NCBI GenBank assembly: GCA_029261925.1
Contig: JAJDAJ010000111.1
Location: forward strand, 36,432 to 100,431
Reading direction: 5' to 3'
Length of the DNA stretch: 64,000 nt
Origin: Deltaproteobacteria bacterium
GTDB lineage: Bacteria > Myxococcota_A > UBA9160 > SZUA-336
Made by a program: the position numbers and the translations under genes. Below the pieces are notes generated by a model. The model was not told where the DNA came from. It saw only the letters and a list, made by a program, of their open reading frames with translations, and searched no databases. Below, piece after piece: positions 34,520 through 43,220 of the stretch (position 1 is the stretch's first letter; each line of letters starts with the position of its first letter).

Positions 34520-34557
34520 GCGGGCACGCTCCGGGCGGTGCGGAGCGCCGCGCGTGG

Positions 34558-35013
34558 TCAGCGCGGGAGCCCGGAGCGCCGGCGGCGGTCGTCGCGCTCG
34601 CGGACGTGGCGCTCCAGCCGGCGCACCCGGCGCTCGAGCTGGAGGCGATCCTGCGCGCGCTCGATGTCGCGCGCGATCCGCTCGGCGAGTGCCGGCGCCG
34701 GCCCGGGCGCGCGCACCGGAGCCCGCATGCGCTGCACGTCGTCGGCACGGAGCTCGCGGGCGCGATAGCGCCGCAGGTCGCCCGGCGCGCCGGTGCGCTC
34801 GAGCCGTCGCTCCTCCAGGGCGCGCCGCGCGTCGCGCAGGGCCCGCGAGATCCGCGCGTCCGCGCGGGTGTCCGCCGTGCGGGCCGGCGGCGCGTCGCCG
34901 AGGCGGATCTCGAGGAACCGGTCGCCCCAGCCCTCGACGGGCGCGCCGCCGTCCGCCCCGGCGGCGGCCGGGGCCGCCAGGAGCGCGATCAGCGCGGCGA
35001 CCCGGGGGAACAT
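34558..35013 (-). CDS. Exported, Arg-rich helical protein (151 aa)
   Basis: An N-terminal signal peptide (MFPRVAALIALLAAPAAAGA) is followed by a charged helical region very rich in Arg, Glu and Ala (RRALEERRLERTGAPGDLRRY, RIARDIERAQDRLQ), probably a coiled coil outside the cytoplasm. No family recognised. It ends 38 bases from the oxidoreductase stop (convergent) and is divergent from the double CoA-transferase gene. TATCAT sits 6 bases before the ATG. Confidence 0.6.
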   Translation of the reverse strand: MFPRVAALIALLAAPAAAGADGGAPVEGWGDRFLEIRLGDAPPARTADTRADARISRALRDARRALEERRLERTGAPGDLRRYRARELRADDVQRMRAPVRAPGPAPALAERIARDIERAQDRLQLERRVRRLERHVRERDDRRRRSGLPR

Positions 35014-35019
35014 CTGCCC

Positions 35020-35025
35020 ATGATA
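35020..35025 (-). promoter_or_regulatory. -10-like element TATCAT, 6 bases before exported-protein ATG
   Basis: On the minus strand TATCAT (five of six matches to TATAAT) is followed by GGGCAG and the ATG at 35013. Confidence 0.45.
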
Positions 35026-35074
35026 GGCGACTAGACTGGGCCTCCCGGCACGGAGTCGGGCCGGAGGATCAGGC

Positions 35075-37408
35075 ATGGCCGGGCCGCTGAGCGGGCTGCG
35101 GGTGGTCGAGTGCTCGAGCGGCATGGCCGGCCCGCGCGCGACCGGCCTGCTGGCCGATCACGGCGCCGACGTCATCCGGGTCGAGCCACCGGGTGGGGAT
35201 CCCGAGCGCGAGGCGCTGGCGATCCCGTACGCGGTCTTCAACCGCGGCAAGCGCAGCGTCGAGCTGGACCTCGCCACCGCGGCGGGGCGCGCGACCCTGC
35301 TCGACCTGATCTCCGGCGCCGATGTGCTGGTCGAGAGCTGGGCACCCGGAGAGGGCGCGCGCCTGGGGCTGGATCGCCCGCGCGTGCAGGCGCACGCGCC
35401 CGGCGCGGTGCACTGCTCGATCACCGGCTTCGGCCCGGAGGGCCCGCTGCGCGACGTGCCCGCGCGCGAGGCGCTGGTGCACGCGCTGGTGGGCAGCATG
35501 GGCGAGCAGCGGGGCTTCCGCGACGGGCCGATCTTCCAGGCGCTGCCGTTCGCGAGCATGGGCGCGGCCTTCCTGGCCGCGATCGGCGTGCTCGCGGCGC
35601 TCTACCGCCGCGCCTCCGACGGTCGCGGCCGCCACGTCGAGACCTCCCTGTACGACGGCGCGCTGGCCTACCTGTCGATGATGTGGGGCGACACCGACGA
35701 CGCCTCGGCGGCGCCGCTCGACCCCGGCTCGTACCGGCTGCTCTCCACGTCGTTCGCCTGCGCCGACGAGGAGTACCTCGGCGTGCACACGGGCGCGGTC
35801 GGCGCCTTCGGGCGTGCCATGGCCGTGCTCGGGCTCGACGACCGCATCCCGCCCAGCCCCGACGGGCTCGACATGGGCGTGCCGCTGACGCCGGAGCAGA
35901 AGACCGTGCTCGACGCCGAGATCCACACGATCTTCGCGTCGCGACCGCGCGCGTACTGGCTCGAGCGTCTGCTCGACGCCGACGTCTGCGCCGTGCCCCA
36001 CCTGCGCCCGGGTCAGGTCCTCGACGAGCCGCAGGCGGTCCACAATCGCATGAGCCTCCTGCTCGACGACCCCGTGCTCGGTCCCGTCGAGCAGGTGGCG
36101 CCCGCGATCCGGCCCGACACGACACCGGCCGCGGTGCGCGGACCCGCCCCGACCCCCGGCCAGCACACGGCGGAGGTGCTCGCGGAGCTCGCCTCGAGAC
36201 CGGCGGTCCGGACGGCGCCCACAGCGGGCGCCGGGATCGCGGGGCGACCGCTTCTGGACGGCCTGCGCATCCTGGACCTGGGCGCGTACTACGCGGGGCC
36301 GTACTCCTCGCGCCTGCTCGCCGACCTGGGCGCCGACGTGATCAAGCTCGAGCCGCTCGCCGGCGACCAGATGCGCGGGCTCGAGCGCGTGTTCCGCTCC
36401 GCGCAGGCGGGCAAGCGCTCGATCGCCGCCGACCTCAAGGACCCGGAGGTCGGCGCCTTGCGCGACGGCTTGATCCGCTGGGCCGACGTGATCCACCACA
36501 ACATGCGCCCCGGCGCCGCCGAGCGCCTGGGCCTGGGGTACGAGCAGGCGCGCGCGATCCGGCCCGATGGGATCTACCTGTACGCACCGGGCTGGGGCTC
36601 GAGCGGGCCCGACATGCACCGTCAGAGCTTCGCGCCGATGCTCTCGGGCTACGTCGGGGTCGGCTTCGAGGTCGGCGGCCAGCTCAACCCGCCGATGTTC
36701 CCGCTGGGCAACGAGGACCCGGGCAACGGCCTGCTCGGGGCGATCGCGATCCTGATGGCACTCGTGCACCGGCAGCGCAGCGGCGAGGGGCAGCGGGTCG
36801 AGAACCCGCAGCTCAACGCGGCGATGACGCACATGGCGCACACCGTGCGCCGCCCCGACGGCGAGGTCCTGGGGGCCGGCCGTCTCGACCCGCTGCAGCT
36901 CGGCTTCGGCGCCCTGGAGCGCCTGTACCAGACGGCCGACGGCTGGCTCTGCCTGGCCGTCGAGACCGATGCCGAGATCGCCGCGCTCGGCCGTGTCGCG
37001 GGGCTCGACCGGGGGGAGGGTCCGCGCCTGGTGACGCGCGCCGACCGCGAGGCGAACGCACACGCGCTCGGCGAGCTGCTGGCGAAGACATTCGCCGCCG
37101 GCTCGACGGCGCACTGGATCGAGCGCCTGGGTGCCGCCGGTGTTCCCGCCGCCGAGCCCGTGCCCCACAACTGCCGCGGGCTCCTGCGCGATCCGGTCCA
37201 GCAGCGCAGCGGGCGCGCCGCCGTGCTGCCGCACCCGGTACAGGGCCATGTGCGCGGCGTGGGCAAGCTGCTGCGGGTGAGCGAGGCGGCGGTGGCCCCG
37301 CACCGGCTGGCGCCGGAGCTGGGCGAGCACACCGACGAGGTCCTGGCCATGCTCGGCCTGGACGCCGGGCGGATCGCCGCGCTGCGCGAGCGCGGCAGCG
37401 TGCGCTGA
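35075..37408 (+). CDS. Tandem double-domain CaiB/BaiF CoA-transferase; first half lacks the catalytic Asp
   Basis: A 777-residue protein of two full class III CoA-transferase domains. Half 1 (about 1-385) starts LRVVECSSGMAGPRATGLLADHGADVIRVE and half 2 (about 398-777) starts LRILDLGAYYAGPYSSRLLADLGADVIKLE; a short Pro/Ala linker joins them. In half 2 the Asp of EDPGNG aligns with the catalytic Asp of formyl-CoA transferase. In half 1 the same segment is LPFASMG with no Asp. Since class III enzymes work as interlocked dimers, the fusion may be an internal pseudo-dimer with one active site (inference). GGAGG precedes the ATG. Confidence 0.9.
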   Translation: MAGPLSGLRVVECSSGMAGPRATGLLADHGADVIRVEPPGGDPEREALAIPYAVFNRGKRSVELDLATAAGRATLLDLISGADVLVESWAPGEGARLGLDRPRVQAHAPGAVHCSITGFGPEGPLRDVPAREALVHALVGSMGEQRGFRDGPIFQALPFASMGAAFLAAIGVLAALYRRASDGRGRHVETSLYDGALAYLSMMWGDTDDASAAPLDPGSYRLLSTSFACADEEYLGVHTGAVGAFGRAMAVLGLDDRIPPSPDGLDMGVPLTPEQKTVLDAEIHTIFASRPRAYWLERLLDADVCAVPHLRPGQVLDEPQAVHNRMSLLLDDPVLGPVEQVAPAIRPDTTPAAVRGPAPTPGQHTAEVLAELASRPAVRTAPTAGAGIAGRPLLDGLRILDLGAYYAGPYSSRLLADLGADVIKLEPLAGDQMRGLERVFRSAQAGKRSIAADLKDPEVGALRDGLIRWADVIHHNMRPGAAERLGLGYEQARAIRPDGIYLYAPGWGSSGPDMHRQSFAPMLSGYVGVGFEVGGQLNPPMFPLGNEDPGNGLLGAIAILMALVHRQRSGEGQRVENPQLNAAMTHMAHTVRRPDGEVLGAGRLDPLQLGFGALERLYQTADGWLCLAVETDAEIAALGRVAGLDRGEGPRLVTRADREANAHALGELLAKTFAAGSTAHWIERLGAAGVPAAEPVPHNCRGLLRDPVQQRSGRAAVLPHPVQGHVRGVGKLLRVSEAAVAPHRLAPELGEHTDEVLAMLGLDAGRIAALRERGSVR

Positions 37409-37419
37409 GCGAGGGCCGC

Positions 37420-38628
37420 GTGATCGAGCTGCTGCAGGGGATCCGCGTGGTCGAGTGCGCGGTGCTGTTCAACGGGGACCAGACCGGGCGCCTGCTCGGG
37501 GACATGGGCGCCGACGTGATCAAGGTCGAGTCGCCGGGGGTCGGCGACTACCTGCGCGACTTCCTGGGCCAGATCACGCCGCACCACAGTCCGGCGCACC
37601 TGTACGTGAACCGCAACAAGCGCAGCATGACGCTCGACCTGCGCTCGGAGCGCGGGCGCGAGCTCTTCTTCGAGCTGCTGGGCACGGCCGACATCTTCGT
37701 GGACGGCTTCGCGGGCGACGCCTGCGAGCGCCTCGGCATCGGCTACGAGGCGCAGCGCCGCGCGAAGCCCGACATCATCTACTGCCAGTGCACCGGCTAC
37801 GGGGCGTCGGGCCCCTACGCGCAGATCCCGACGCACGGCTCGATGATGGGTGCACTCGCCGGCGCGACGCCCATGGAGATGGGCGACGATGGCCTGGTCC
37901 GGCAGGTCGAGGGCGGAAACGGGGACGGCACGGTCGTGGGCGCGACCAACGCCGCGCTGACGGCGGTCGCCGCACTGTCGTACCGCGCGCGCACCGGCCA
38001 GGGCGCGTACATCGACGGCGCGGGCTCTGACGCGGTGCTGGCCACCAGCTGGCTGCCGGCAGTGTACCGCTGGAACGACGCGCGCATCACCGAGCGCCGC
38101 AGCCTGCCGAGCACCGGCGCGAGCAGCGAGAGCGCCAAGTACCAGTACTACGAGACGCGCGACGGCCGCTTCCTGATCTTCTGCGCCATCGAGCACAAGT
38201 TCTGGGACGCCTTCTGTCGCGCCGTGGGCCGCGAGGACCTGATCGAGAGCAAGGACGAGGCGGCTCCCGTGGACTTCGCCCCGCAGCAGCAGGCCCTGCG
38301 CCGGGAGCTGCAGGCGATCTTCCACACGCGCACCCTGGCCGGGTGGGTGGACCTGGCGCTCGAGCACGACATCCCCATGGGGCCCGCGCACCGCCTCGAC
38401 GACCTGCTCGACGATCCGCACCTGGCGCAGCGCGAGATCGTGCACCGCGAGCAGCACCCCGGGGCCGGGCCCTTCGTCAGCGTGGGCTGGCCGGCGCCGG
38501 TGCGCGACCAGCCCTTCGAGGTGCGCCGACCCGCGCCTGCGCTGGGCGAGCACACCGACGAGCTGCTCGGCGAGCTCGGCTACGCGGGGGATCAGATCGC
38601 CGAGCTGCGGGATCGGAAGGTGGTCTAG
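37420..38628 (+). CDS. CaiB/BaiF (class III) CoA-transferase
   Basis: A 402-residue single-domain class III CoA-transferase with IRVVECAVLFNGDQTGRLLGDMGADVIKVE at the N-terminus, NRNKRSMTLDLRSERGRELF, and the end PAPALGEHTDELLGELG. An Asp in GNGDGTVVG is near the catalytic position, but the local spacing differs from the one in the 32301 gene, so the alignment is uncertain. GTG start 12 bases after the double-domain gene, certainly the same transcript. Three transferase genes (four domains) in 6.3 kb suggest that they act on related acyl substrates. Confidence 0.9.
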   Translation: MIELLQGIRVVECAVLFNGDQTGRLLGDMGADVIKVESPGVGDYLRDFLGQITPHHSPAHLYVNRNKRSMTLDLRSERGRELFFELLGTADIFVDGFAGDACERLGIGYEAQRRAKPDIIYCQCTGYGASGPYAQIPTHGSMMGALAGATPMEMGDDGLVRQVEGGNGDGTVVGATNAALTAVAALSYRARTGQGAYIDGAGSDAVLATSWLPAVYRWNDARITERRSLPSTGASSESAKYQYYETRDGRFLIFCAIEHKFWDAFCRAVGREDLIESKDEAAPVDFAPQQQALRRELQAIFHTRTLAGWVDLALEHDIPMGPAHRLDDLLDDPHLAQREIVHREQHPGAGPFVSVGWPAPVRDQPFEVRRPAPALGEHTDELLGELGYAGDQIAELRDRKVV

Positions 38629-38645
38629 CGGTCTGCTGGCTCGGG

Positions 38646-39488
38646 TCAGCTCGCGCTGCCGGGCAGCGACCAGAGCCCCGCCGAGGTCATGTAGATCAGG
38701 CTCGACGCCAGCCCGCCGGCGGTCATGGCGCGATCGATCGCGATGGTGGCGCCCGTGATCAGGCGCGCGTCGTCGTGGCAGAGCAGGGCCAGCGCGCGCG
38801 CGACGTCTGCGGGGTCCTGCATGTAGTCCGGCGGCGGCTGGTCGTCCGGCTCGCGGCCGAGCACCCAGCGCGCAAACGCCGCGGTCGAGAGCGCCTGCTG
38901 CTCGCTGTGCACGCCGCCCAGGATGATCGCGTTCACGCGCACGCCGTGCTCGAGGTACTCGACCGCCAGCGTGCGGCTCATCTGCACCAGTCCCGCCTTC
39001 GCCGAGCTGTAGGCGACCATCCGCGTGGGTCCCTCGATCGCGTTGATCGAGGCGATGTTGAGGATCTGGCCGCCGCCGCCGCGGATCATCTCGGGCAGCG
39101 CGTGGCGGCAGCAGAAGAAGGCGCCCTTCAGGTTCGTGCCCAGCACGCGGTCCCACTGCGCCTCGTCGAGCTCGTGCGAGGGGATGATCGGGGGATCGCT
39201 GACCACCCCGGCGTTGTTGATCAGCACGTCGAGCCGTCCGAAGGCATCCACCGCCTCGCGGACCACCCGGGCGCACTCGTCCACGCGCGAGATGTCGGCG
39301 CGCACGAAGCGGCAGCTGCCGCCCGCGGCGCGCACCTCGTCCTCGAGCTCGCGGCCGAGCTCGGCACGCCGCGCCACCGCCAGCACCGACGCGCCGCGGC
39401 GTGCGAAGACCTCCGCTGCTGCGCGTCCGAGGCCGGTCGAGGTTCCGGTGATCAGCGCGACCTTGCCCTGGAGCGACGGCTCGTCCAC
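38646..39488 (-). CDS. Short-chain dehydrogenase/reductase
   Basis: A 280-residue SDR with TGTSTGLGRAAAEVFARRG, INNAGV, NIASINA and YSSAKAGLVQMSRTLA, and a C-terminal TGATIAIDRAMTAGG. The substrate is unknown. GTG start at 39488, 17 bases after the stop of the neighbouring SDR on the same strand. Together with that SDR it forms a two-gene minus-strand unit convergent with the CoA-transferases. Confidence 0.86.
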   Translation of the reverse strand: MDEPSLQGKVALITGTSTGLGRAAAEVFARRGASVLAVARRAELGRELEDEVRAAGGSCRFVRADISRVDECARVVREAVDAFGRLDVLINNAGVVSDPPIIPSHELDEAQWDRVLGTNLKGAFFCCRHALPEMIRGGGGQILNIASINAIEGPTRMVAYSSAKAGLVQMSRTLAVEYLEHGVRVNAIILGGVHSEQQALSTAAFARWVLGREPDDQPPPDYMQDPADVARALALLCHDDARLITGATIAIDRAMTAGGLASSLIYMTSAGLWSLPGSAS

Positions 39489-39505
39489 GTTCCGGCCCCG
39501 CGCGC

Positions 39506-40261
39506 TCAGAACACGCCCATGAAGCCGCCGTTGACGTAGATCGTCTGGCCGGTGACCCACTCGGCATCGTCGGAGGCGAGCCAGCGGATGGCCCCGTACA
39601 TGTCCTTCCCCGTGCCGGCGCGCTTGATCATGGTCTGCTCGATCAGGCGATCGAAGTGCTCGCGCGCTACCTGGCGCTGCGTGGCCTCGTTGTAGATCGG
39701 CCCGGGGGCGACCGCGTTCACGGTCACACCGTGGTCCCCGAGCGCGGCGGCGGTGGTCCAAGTCAGCTGGTTGAGGGCCAGCTTGCTCACGCCGTAGACG
39801 CCGCTGGCCATGCGCGAGCCGATCGATGACATGTTGATGATCCGGCCCCGCCCCTGCTCACGCATCTGCGGTGCCACCGCGCGGGTGCACAGCCAGCAGC
39901 CCTTCACGTTGACCCCCATCACGAAGTCCCAGTAGTCCGGCTGGATGTCGAGGATCTCCGCGGCCTCGAGGTCGCCCCAGATTCCGGCGTTGTTGACCAG
40001 CACGTCGATGCGGCCCAGCTCGCTGACCACGCGCGCCGCCAGGGCGCTGCTCGCGTCCGGATCGGTCACGTCGCAGGCCAGCGCGATCGCCCGCCCGCCG
40101 GCCGACGAGATCTCGCCGGCGCCCTTGCTCGCCCCCGCCTCGTCGACGTCGGCGAGCACCACGGTGGCTCCATCCGCCGCCAGACGTCGTGCGTAGTCGA
40201 GCCCGAGGCCGCGCGCGGCACCCGTGATCACCGCGACCTGTCCCTCGAACGGTCCGCTCAT
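39506..40261 (-). CDS. Short-chain dehydrogenase/reductase (FabG-like)
   Basis: A 251-residue classical SDR with TGAARGLGLDYARRLA, VNNAGIW, NMSSIGSRMASG and YGVSKLALNQL (catalytic Tyr and Lys), and the closing VTGQTIYVNGGF. Such proteins reduce 3-oxoacyl or cyclic ketone substrates. The first gene of a two-SDR unit. A possible -10 (TACCAT on the minus strand) lies about 26 bases before the ATG. It is divergent from gpsA. Confidence 0.88.
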   Translation of the reverse strand: MSGPFEGQVAVITGAARGLGLDYARRLAADGATVVLADVDEAGASKGAGEISSAGGRAIALACDVTDPDASSALAARVVSELGRIDVLVNNAGIWGDLEAAEILDIQPDYWDFVMGVNVKGCWLCTRAVAPQMREQGRGRIINMSSIGSRMASGVYGVSKLALNQLTWTTAAALGDHGVTVNAVAPGPIYNEATQRQVAREHFDRLIEQTMIKRAGTGKDMYGAIRWLASDDAEWVTGQTIYVNGGFMGVF

Positions 40262-40380
40262 TCTCGTGCGTCCCTCGCTTCGTCGCGATGGTACGTGAAG
40301 CCGGTCGGTGGGTGGGGCGGACCCGACGCAGCGCGGAGCACGGCGTTCCACTCGACCCGACCCTGTGCAACACTGGGACC

Positions 40381-41391
40381 ATGGCGCGGATCGGCATCAT
40401 GGGTCTGGGGAACTGGGGCACTGCCCTGGCGCGGGTCTGGGTCCACGACGGACACGACGTGGGCGGCTGGACGATCGAGGACGAGGTATTCGCCTCGCTG
40501 CGCGAGCGCGGGGTCAACGAGAAGTACCTGCCCGGCGTGGATCTCTCGGCGCTGCGCGTGAGCATGGACGCGACCGAGATCCTGGCAGGCTGTGATCTGG
40601 TGGGGCTCTCGGTCCCGTCGGGCGTGATCCTCGGTGTGGTCGACGACCTGCTGCCGCACCTGCAGCCGCACCACGTGCTGCTCGACCTGGCCAAGGGGCT
40701 GGCACCGGGCGAGCAGATGATCTCGGAGGCGATCGAGGAGAAGCTGAAGGCCGCGGGGCTGCACAACGGGCTGGCGGTGCTGACGGGCCCCACCATCGCG
40801 CCCGAGGTCGCGCGTGGCGTGCTCACGACCGCGCTGGTCGCGAGCGAGGACCTGGCGCTGGCCGAGCAGCTCGCGCAGACGCTCAGCGCCCCCACGCTGC
40901 GCCTGCAGCCGGGCACCGACCCGCTGGGTGCCGAGCTCTGGGGCGGCTTCAAGAACGTGATCGCGCTCGCCTGCGGTGTGGTCGACGGACTGGCCGGCGA
41001 CGGCGACGAGGGCGGGCTCGGCGGCGACAACCTGAAGGCGGCGGTGTTCACCGCGGGCCTGCGCGAGGGCTACCGCCTGCTCCCGGAGCTCGGCGCGCAG
41101 CCGGAGACGGCGCTGGGTCCCGCTGGCGTCGGCGACCTCTTCGTGACCGCGACCTCGCCGCACGGGCGCAACCGGGGTCTGGGCGAGAAGCTCGGCCGCG
41201 GTCAGACCCTGGAGCAGGCGCTCGGCGAGATGGTCATGGTCGCCGAGGGCGTGCGCGCCACGCGAATGTTCGGCGAGCGCGCCGTCTCGGCCGGGGTCGA
41301 CGCGCCGTTCCTGCGCGCGGTGGGTCGGCTGCTCGACGGCGAGCTCGACGCCGAGACCTGCCTGCGCGAGATCGCCTCGGGGCAGGCGTAG
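40381..41391 (+). CDS. gpsA: NAD(P)H-dependent glycerol-3-phosphate dehydrogenase
   Basis: GpsA reduces dihydroxyacetone phosphate to sn-glycerol-3-phosphate for phospholipid synthesis. The 336-residue protein has GIMGLGNWGTALARVW (nucleotide motif GxGxWG), LLDLAKGLAPG (catalytic-region Lys), LTGPTIAPEVARG, ELWGGFKNVIALACGVVDGL with the second conserved Lys, and AGVGDLFVTATSPHGRNRGLGEKLG. Length is normal. It sits between accessory catabolic genes and ends 3 bases from a convergent amidohydrolase gene. No Shine-Dalgarno is visible; the ATG is the likely start since GIMGLG follows at once. Confidence 0.94.
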   Translation: MARIGIMGLGNWGTALARVWVHDGHDVGGWTIEDEVFASLRERGVNEKYLPGVDLSALRVSMDATEILAGCDLVGLSVPSGVILGVVDDLLPHLQPHHVLLDLAKGLAPGEQMISEAIEEKLKAAGLHNGLAVLTGPTIAPEVARGVLTTALVASEDLALAEQLAQTLSAPTLRLQPGTDPLGAELWGGFKNVIALACGVVDGLAGDGDEGGLGGDNLKAAVFTAGLREGYRLLPELGAQPETALGPAGVGDLFVTATSPHGRNRGLGEKLGRGQTLEQALGEMVMVAEGVRATRMFGERAVSAGVDAPFLRAVGRLLDGELDAETCLREIASGQA

Positions 41392-41394
41392 GCC

Positions 41395-42528
41395 CTAGAG
41401 GTCGTACAGCGCGCGCGCGGTGCCGCCGAGGATCAGCGCCTGATCGCCGGCATCGAGCCCGGAGACCGCCTCGCGCAGCCCGGCGACCACGCCGGGGATC
41501 TTCGCGTCGGGGTGCGGGTAGTCGCTGGCCCAGACGATGCGCTCCGCGCCGAGCTGCTGCGCGGTGAACGGCAGGCCGACCTCGTCGGGGTCGAAGCTGA
41601 TCCAGCAGCCGCGCTTGAACAGCTCGGTCGGCGGGGTCTTCTGGTGCTCGCTGCCGAAGATGTGGAAGTGGTGCTCGAGCCGCTCCAGCATCGTCGGGGC
41701 CCAGCCGCCCGAGCCCTCCAGCAGGGCGACCTTCAGCCGGGGGAAGCGCTCGCAGATGCCGCCCCCGACGAACCAGGCCATGGCGACCATCACGTCGAGT
41801 GCGTTGGTCAGGCCCTGGCGCAGGAACAGGCCCTCGCTCGCGAACGTCATGTCCTCGTCGAGGCGCAGGCCGCGGCAGCTATTGGGCAGGTCGCCGAAGG
41901 GGAGCGGGTGCACGGCCACCGGCACGCCGAGGTCCTCGAGCTCCTGCCAGAACGGGTCGTAGACCGGGTGGTAGAGCTTGCGCTCCCCGACGTACGGCGC
42001 GGGCCGGATCATGATCGCCTTGAAGCCGAGCTCGCGCACGCAGCGCTGCGTCTCGCGGATGGCCATCGCCACGTCCTGCAGCGGGACCACGCCGACCCCG
42101 AAGAGACGCCGGGGCGCGGCGCTGCAGTAGTCGCGCAGCCACTCGTTGTAGGCCCGGCACAGCGCCCCGAACACGGCGGGATCCGGATGCACCGCCAGCA
42201 TCGCGGTCGGGTAGAGCACCGCGGCGTCGATGCCGTCGGCGTCCATGTCCGCCAGCCGCGCGTGCGGATCCCAGCCGCCCTGCAGGCCCATCTTGCCCTT
42301 CGAGGCCTCGTCCCAGCTCTCCGAGCCCGCGTTCTGCCCGTACGACGCCGGGCGCGTGCCGCCGGGGATGTCCATGGCAATTCCGCCGAGGCCCAGCAGC
42401 TGCTCCCCGCGCGCGTTGGTGACGACCTGCGGCGCGCGGTCGCGGAAGGCGGGCTCGACGTAGTCGGTCCACAGGCTCGCCGGCTCGATCATGTGGCCAT
42501 CGCTGTCGATCACGCGTGGTTCGGTCAT
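41395..42528 (-). CDS. Amidohydrolase 2 family protein
   Basis: A 377-residue TIM-barrel amidohydrolase, related in type to the one at 29554. It opens with VIDSDGHMIEP (metal motif region), has a central VAVHPLPFGD (conserved His), a segment GICERFPRLKVALLEGSGGW, and WASDYPHPDAKIPG with the catalytic Asp. Probably a metal-dependent hydrolase or decarboxylase of an aromatic or cyclic intermediate; the substrate is unknown. The ATG at 42528 has AGGAGAG six bases upstream. Confidence 0.88.
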   Translation of the reverse strand: MTEPRVIDSDGHMIEPASLWTDYVEPAFRDRAPQVVTNARGEQLLGLGGIAMDIPGGTRPASYGQNAGSESWDEASKGKMGLQGGWDPHARLADMDADGIDAAVLYPTAMLAVHPDPAVFGALCRAYNEWLRDYCSAAPRRLFGVGVVPLQDVAMAIRETQRCVRELGFKAIMIRPAPYVGERKLYHPVYDPFWQELEDLGVPVAVHPLPFGDLPNSCRGLRLDEDMTFASEGLFLRQGLTNALDVMVAMAWFVGGGICERFPRLKVALLEGSGGWAPTMLERLEHHFHIFGSEHQKTPPTELFKRGCWISFDPDEVGLPFTAQQLGAERIVWASDYPHPDAKIPGVVAGLREAVSGLDAGDQALILGGTARALYDL

Positions 42529-42636
42529 GGGCTCTCTCCTGGCCCTCGATTCTCTCAGAAGACGAGCTCCGGCGGGCGCCTCGCCGCGGATCCTGGTATT
42601 CCTGGGCCCGGGCTCGGCCCCGGGGGAGAGTGCGAG

Positions 42637-43215
42637 TTGAGACACGCCATGCTGAGTGCGTTCCTGCTGGCGGCCGTGGCCAGCGGCTGCGGCTTCAACA
42701 CGGTCATCGACCGCGACGAGGACGTGAAGGCGGCCTGGGCCGAGGTGCAGAACCAGTACCAGCGGCGCGCCGACCTGATCCCGAACCTGGTGAACACCGT
42801 CAAGGGTGCGGCGGAGTTCGAGCGGGGCACGCTCGAGGCCGTGGTCGAGGCGCGCGCGAAGGTCGGCAGCATGCAGGTCGATCCCTCGATCCTGGACGAC
42901 CCCGCCCGCTTCCAGCAGTTCGAGCAGGCGCAGGCGTCGCTCTCGAGCGCGCTCTCGCGGCTGCTCGTGGTCGTCGAGCGCTACCCGGAGCTGCGCGCGG
43001 TCGAGCGCTTCGCCGACCTCCAGGTCCAGCTCGAGGGCACCGAGAACCGCATCGCGGTCGCGCGCAAGCGCTTCAACGAGGAGGTCGCCGAGTACAACAA
43101 GGTCGTGCTGCGCTTCCCGAGCATGATCGGGGCCAGGCTCCGCGGGAAGTCGGAGCGCGTTCCCTTCAGCGCGACCACCCCGGGCGCGGAGACGGCCCCC
43201 AGCGTCGAGTTCTAG
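42637..43215 (+). CDS. lemA: LemA family lipoprotein
   Basis: A 192-residue LemA-type protein. The TTG start is preferred because GGGGGAGAG lies 7 bases upstream; an ATG four codons later is the alternative. The N-terminus has a lipoprotein signal with ASGC (Cys about residue 18). The LemA core follows: AWAEVQNQYQRRADLIPNLVNTVKGAAEFE, then a helical bundle ending YNKVVLRFPSMIGA. LemA proteins are helical and of unclear function, often next to TPM/YgcG genes as here. The C-terminus is a short Thr/Pro tail. It forms an operon with two TPM-domain genes. Confidence 0.92.
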   Translation: MRHAMLSAFLLAAVASGCGFNTVIDRDEDVKAAWAEVQNQYQRRADLIPNLVNTVKGAAEFERGTLEAVVEARAKVGSMQVDPSILDDPARFQQFEQAQASLSSALSRLLVVVERYPELRAVERFADLQVQLEGTENRIAVARKRFNEEVAEYNKVVLRFPSMIGARLRGKSERVPFSATTPGAETAPSVEF

Positions 43216-43220
43216 TCGCG

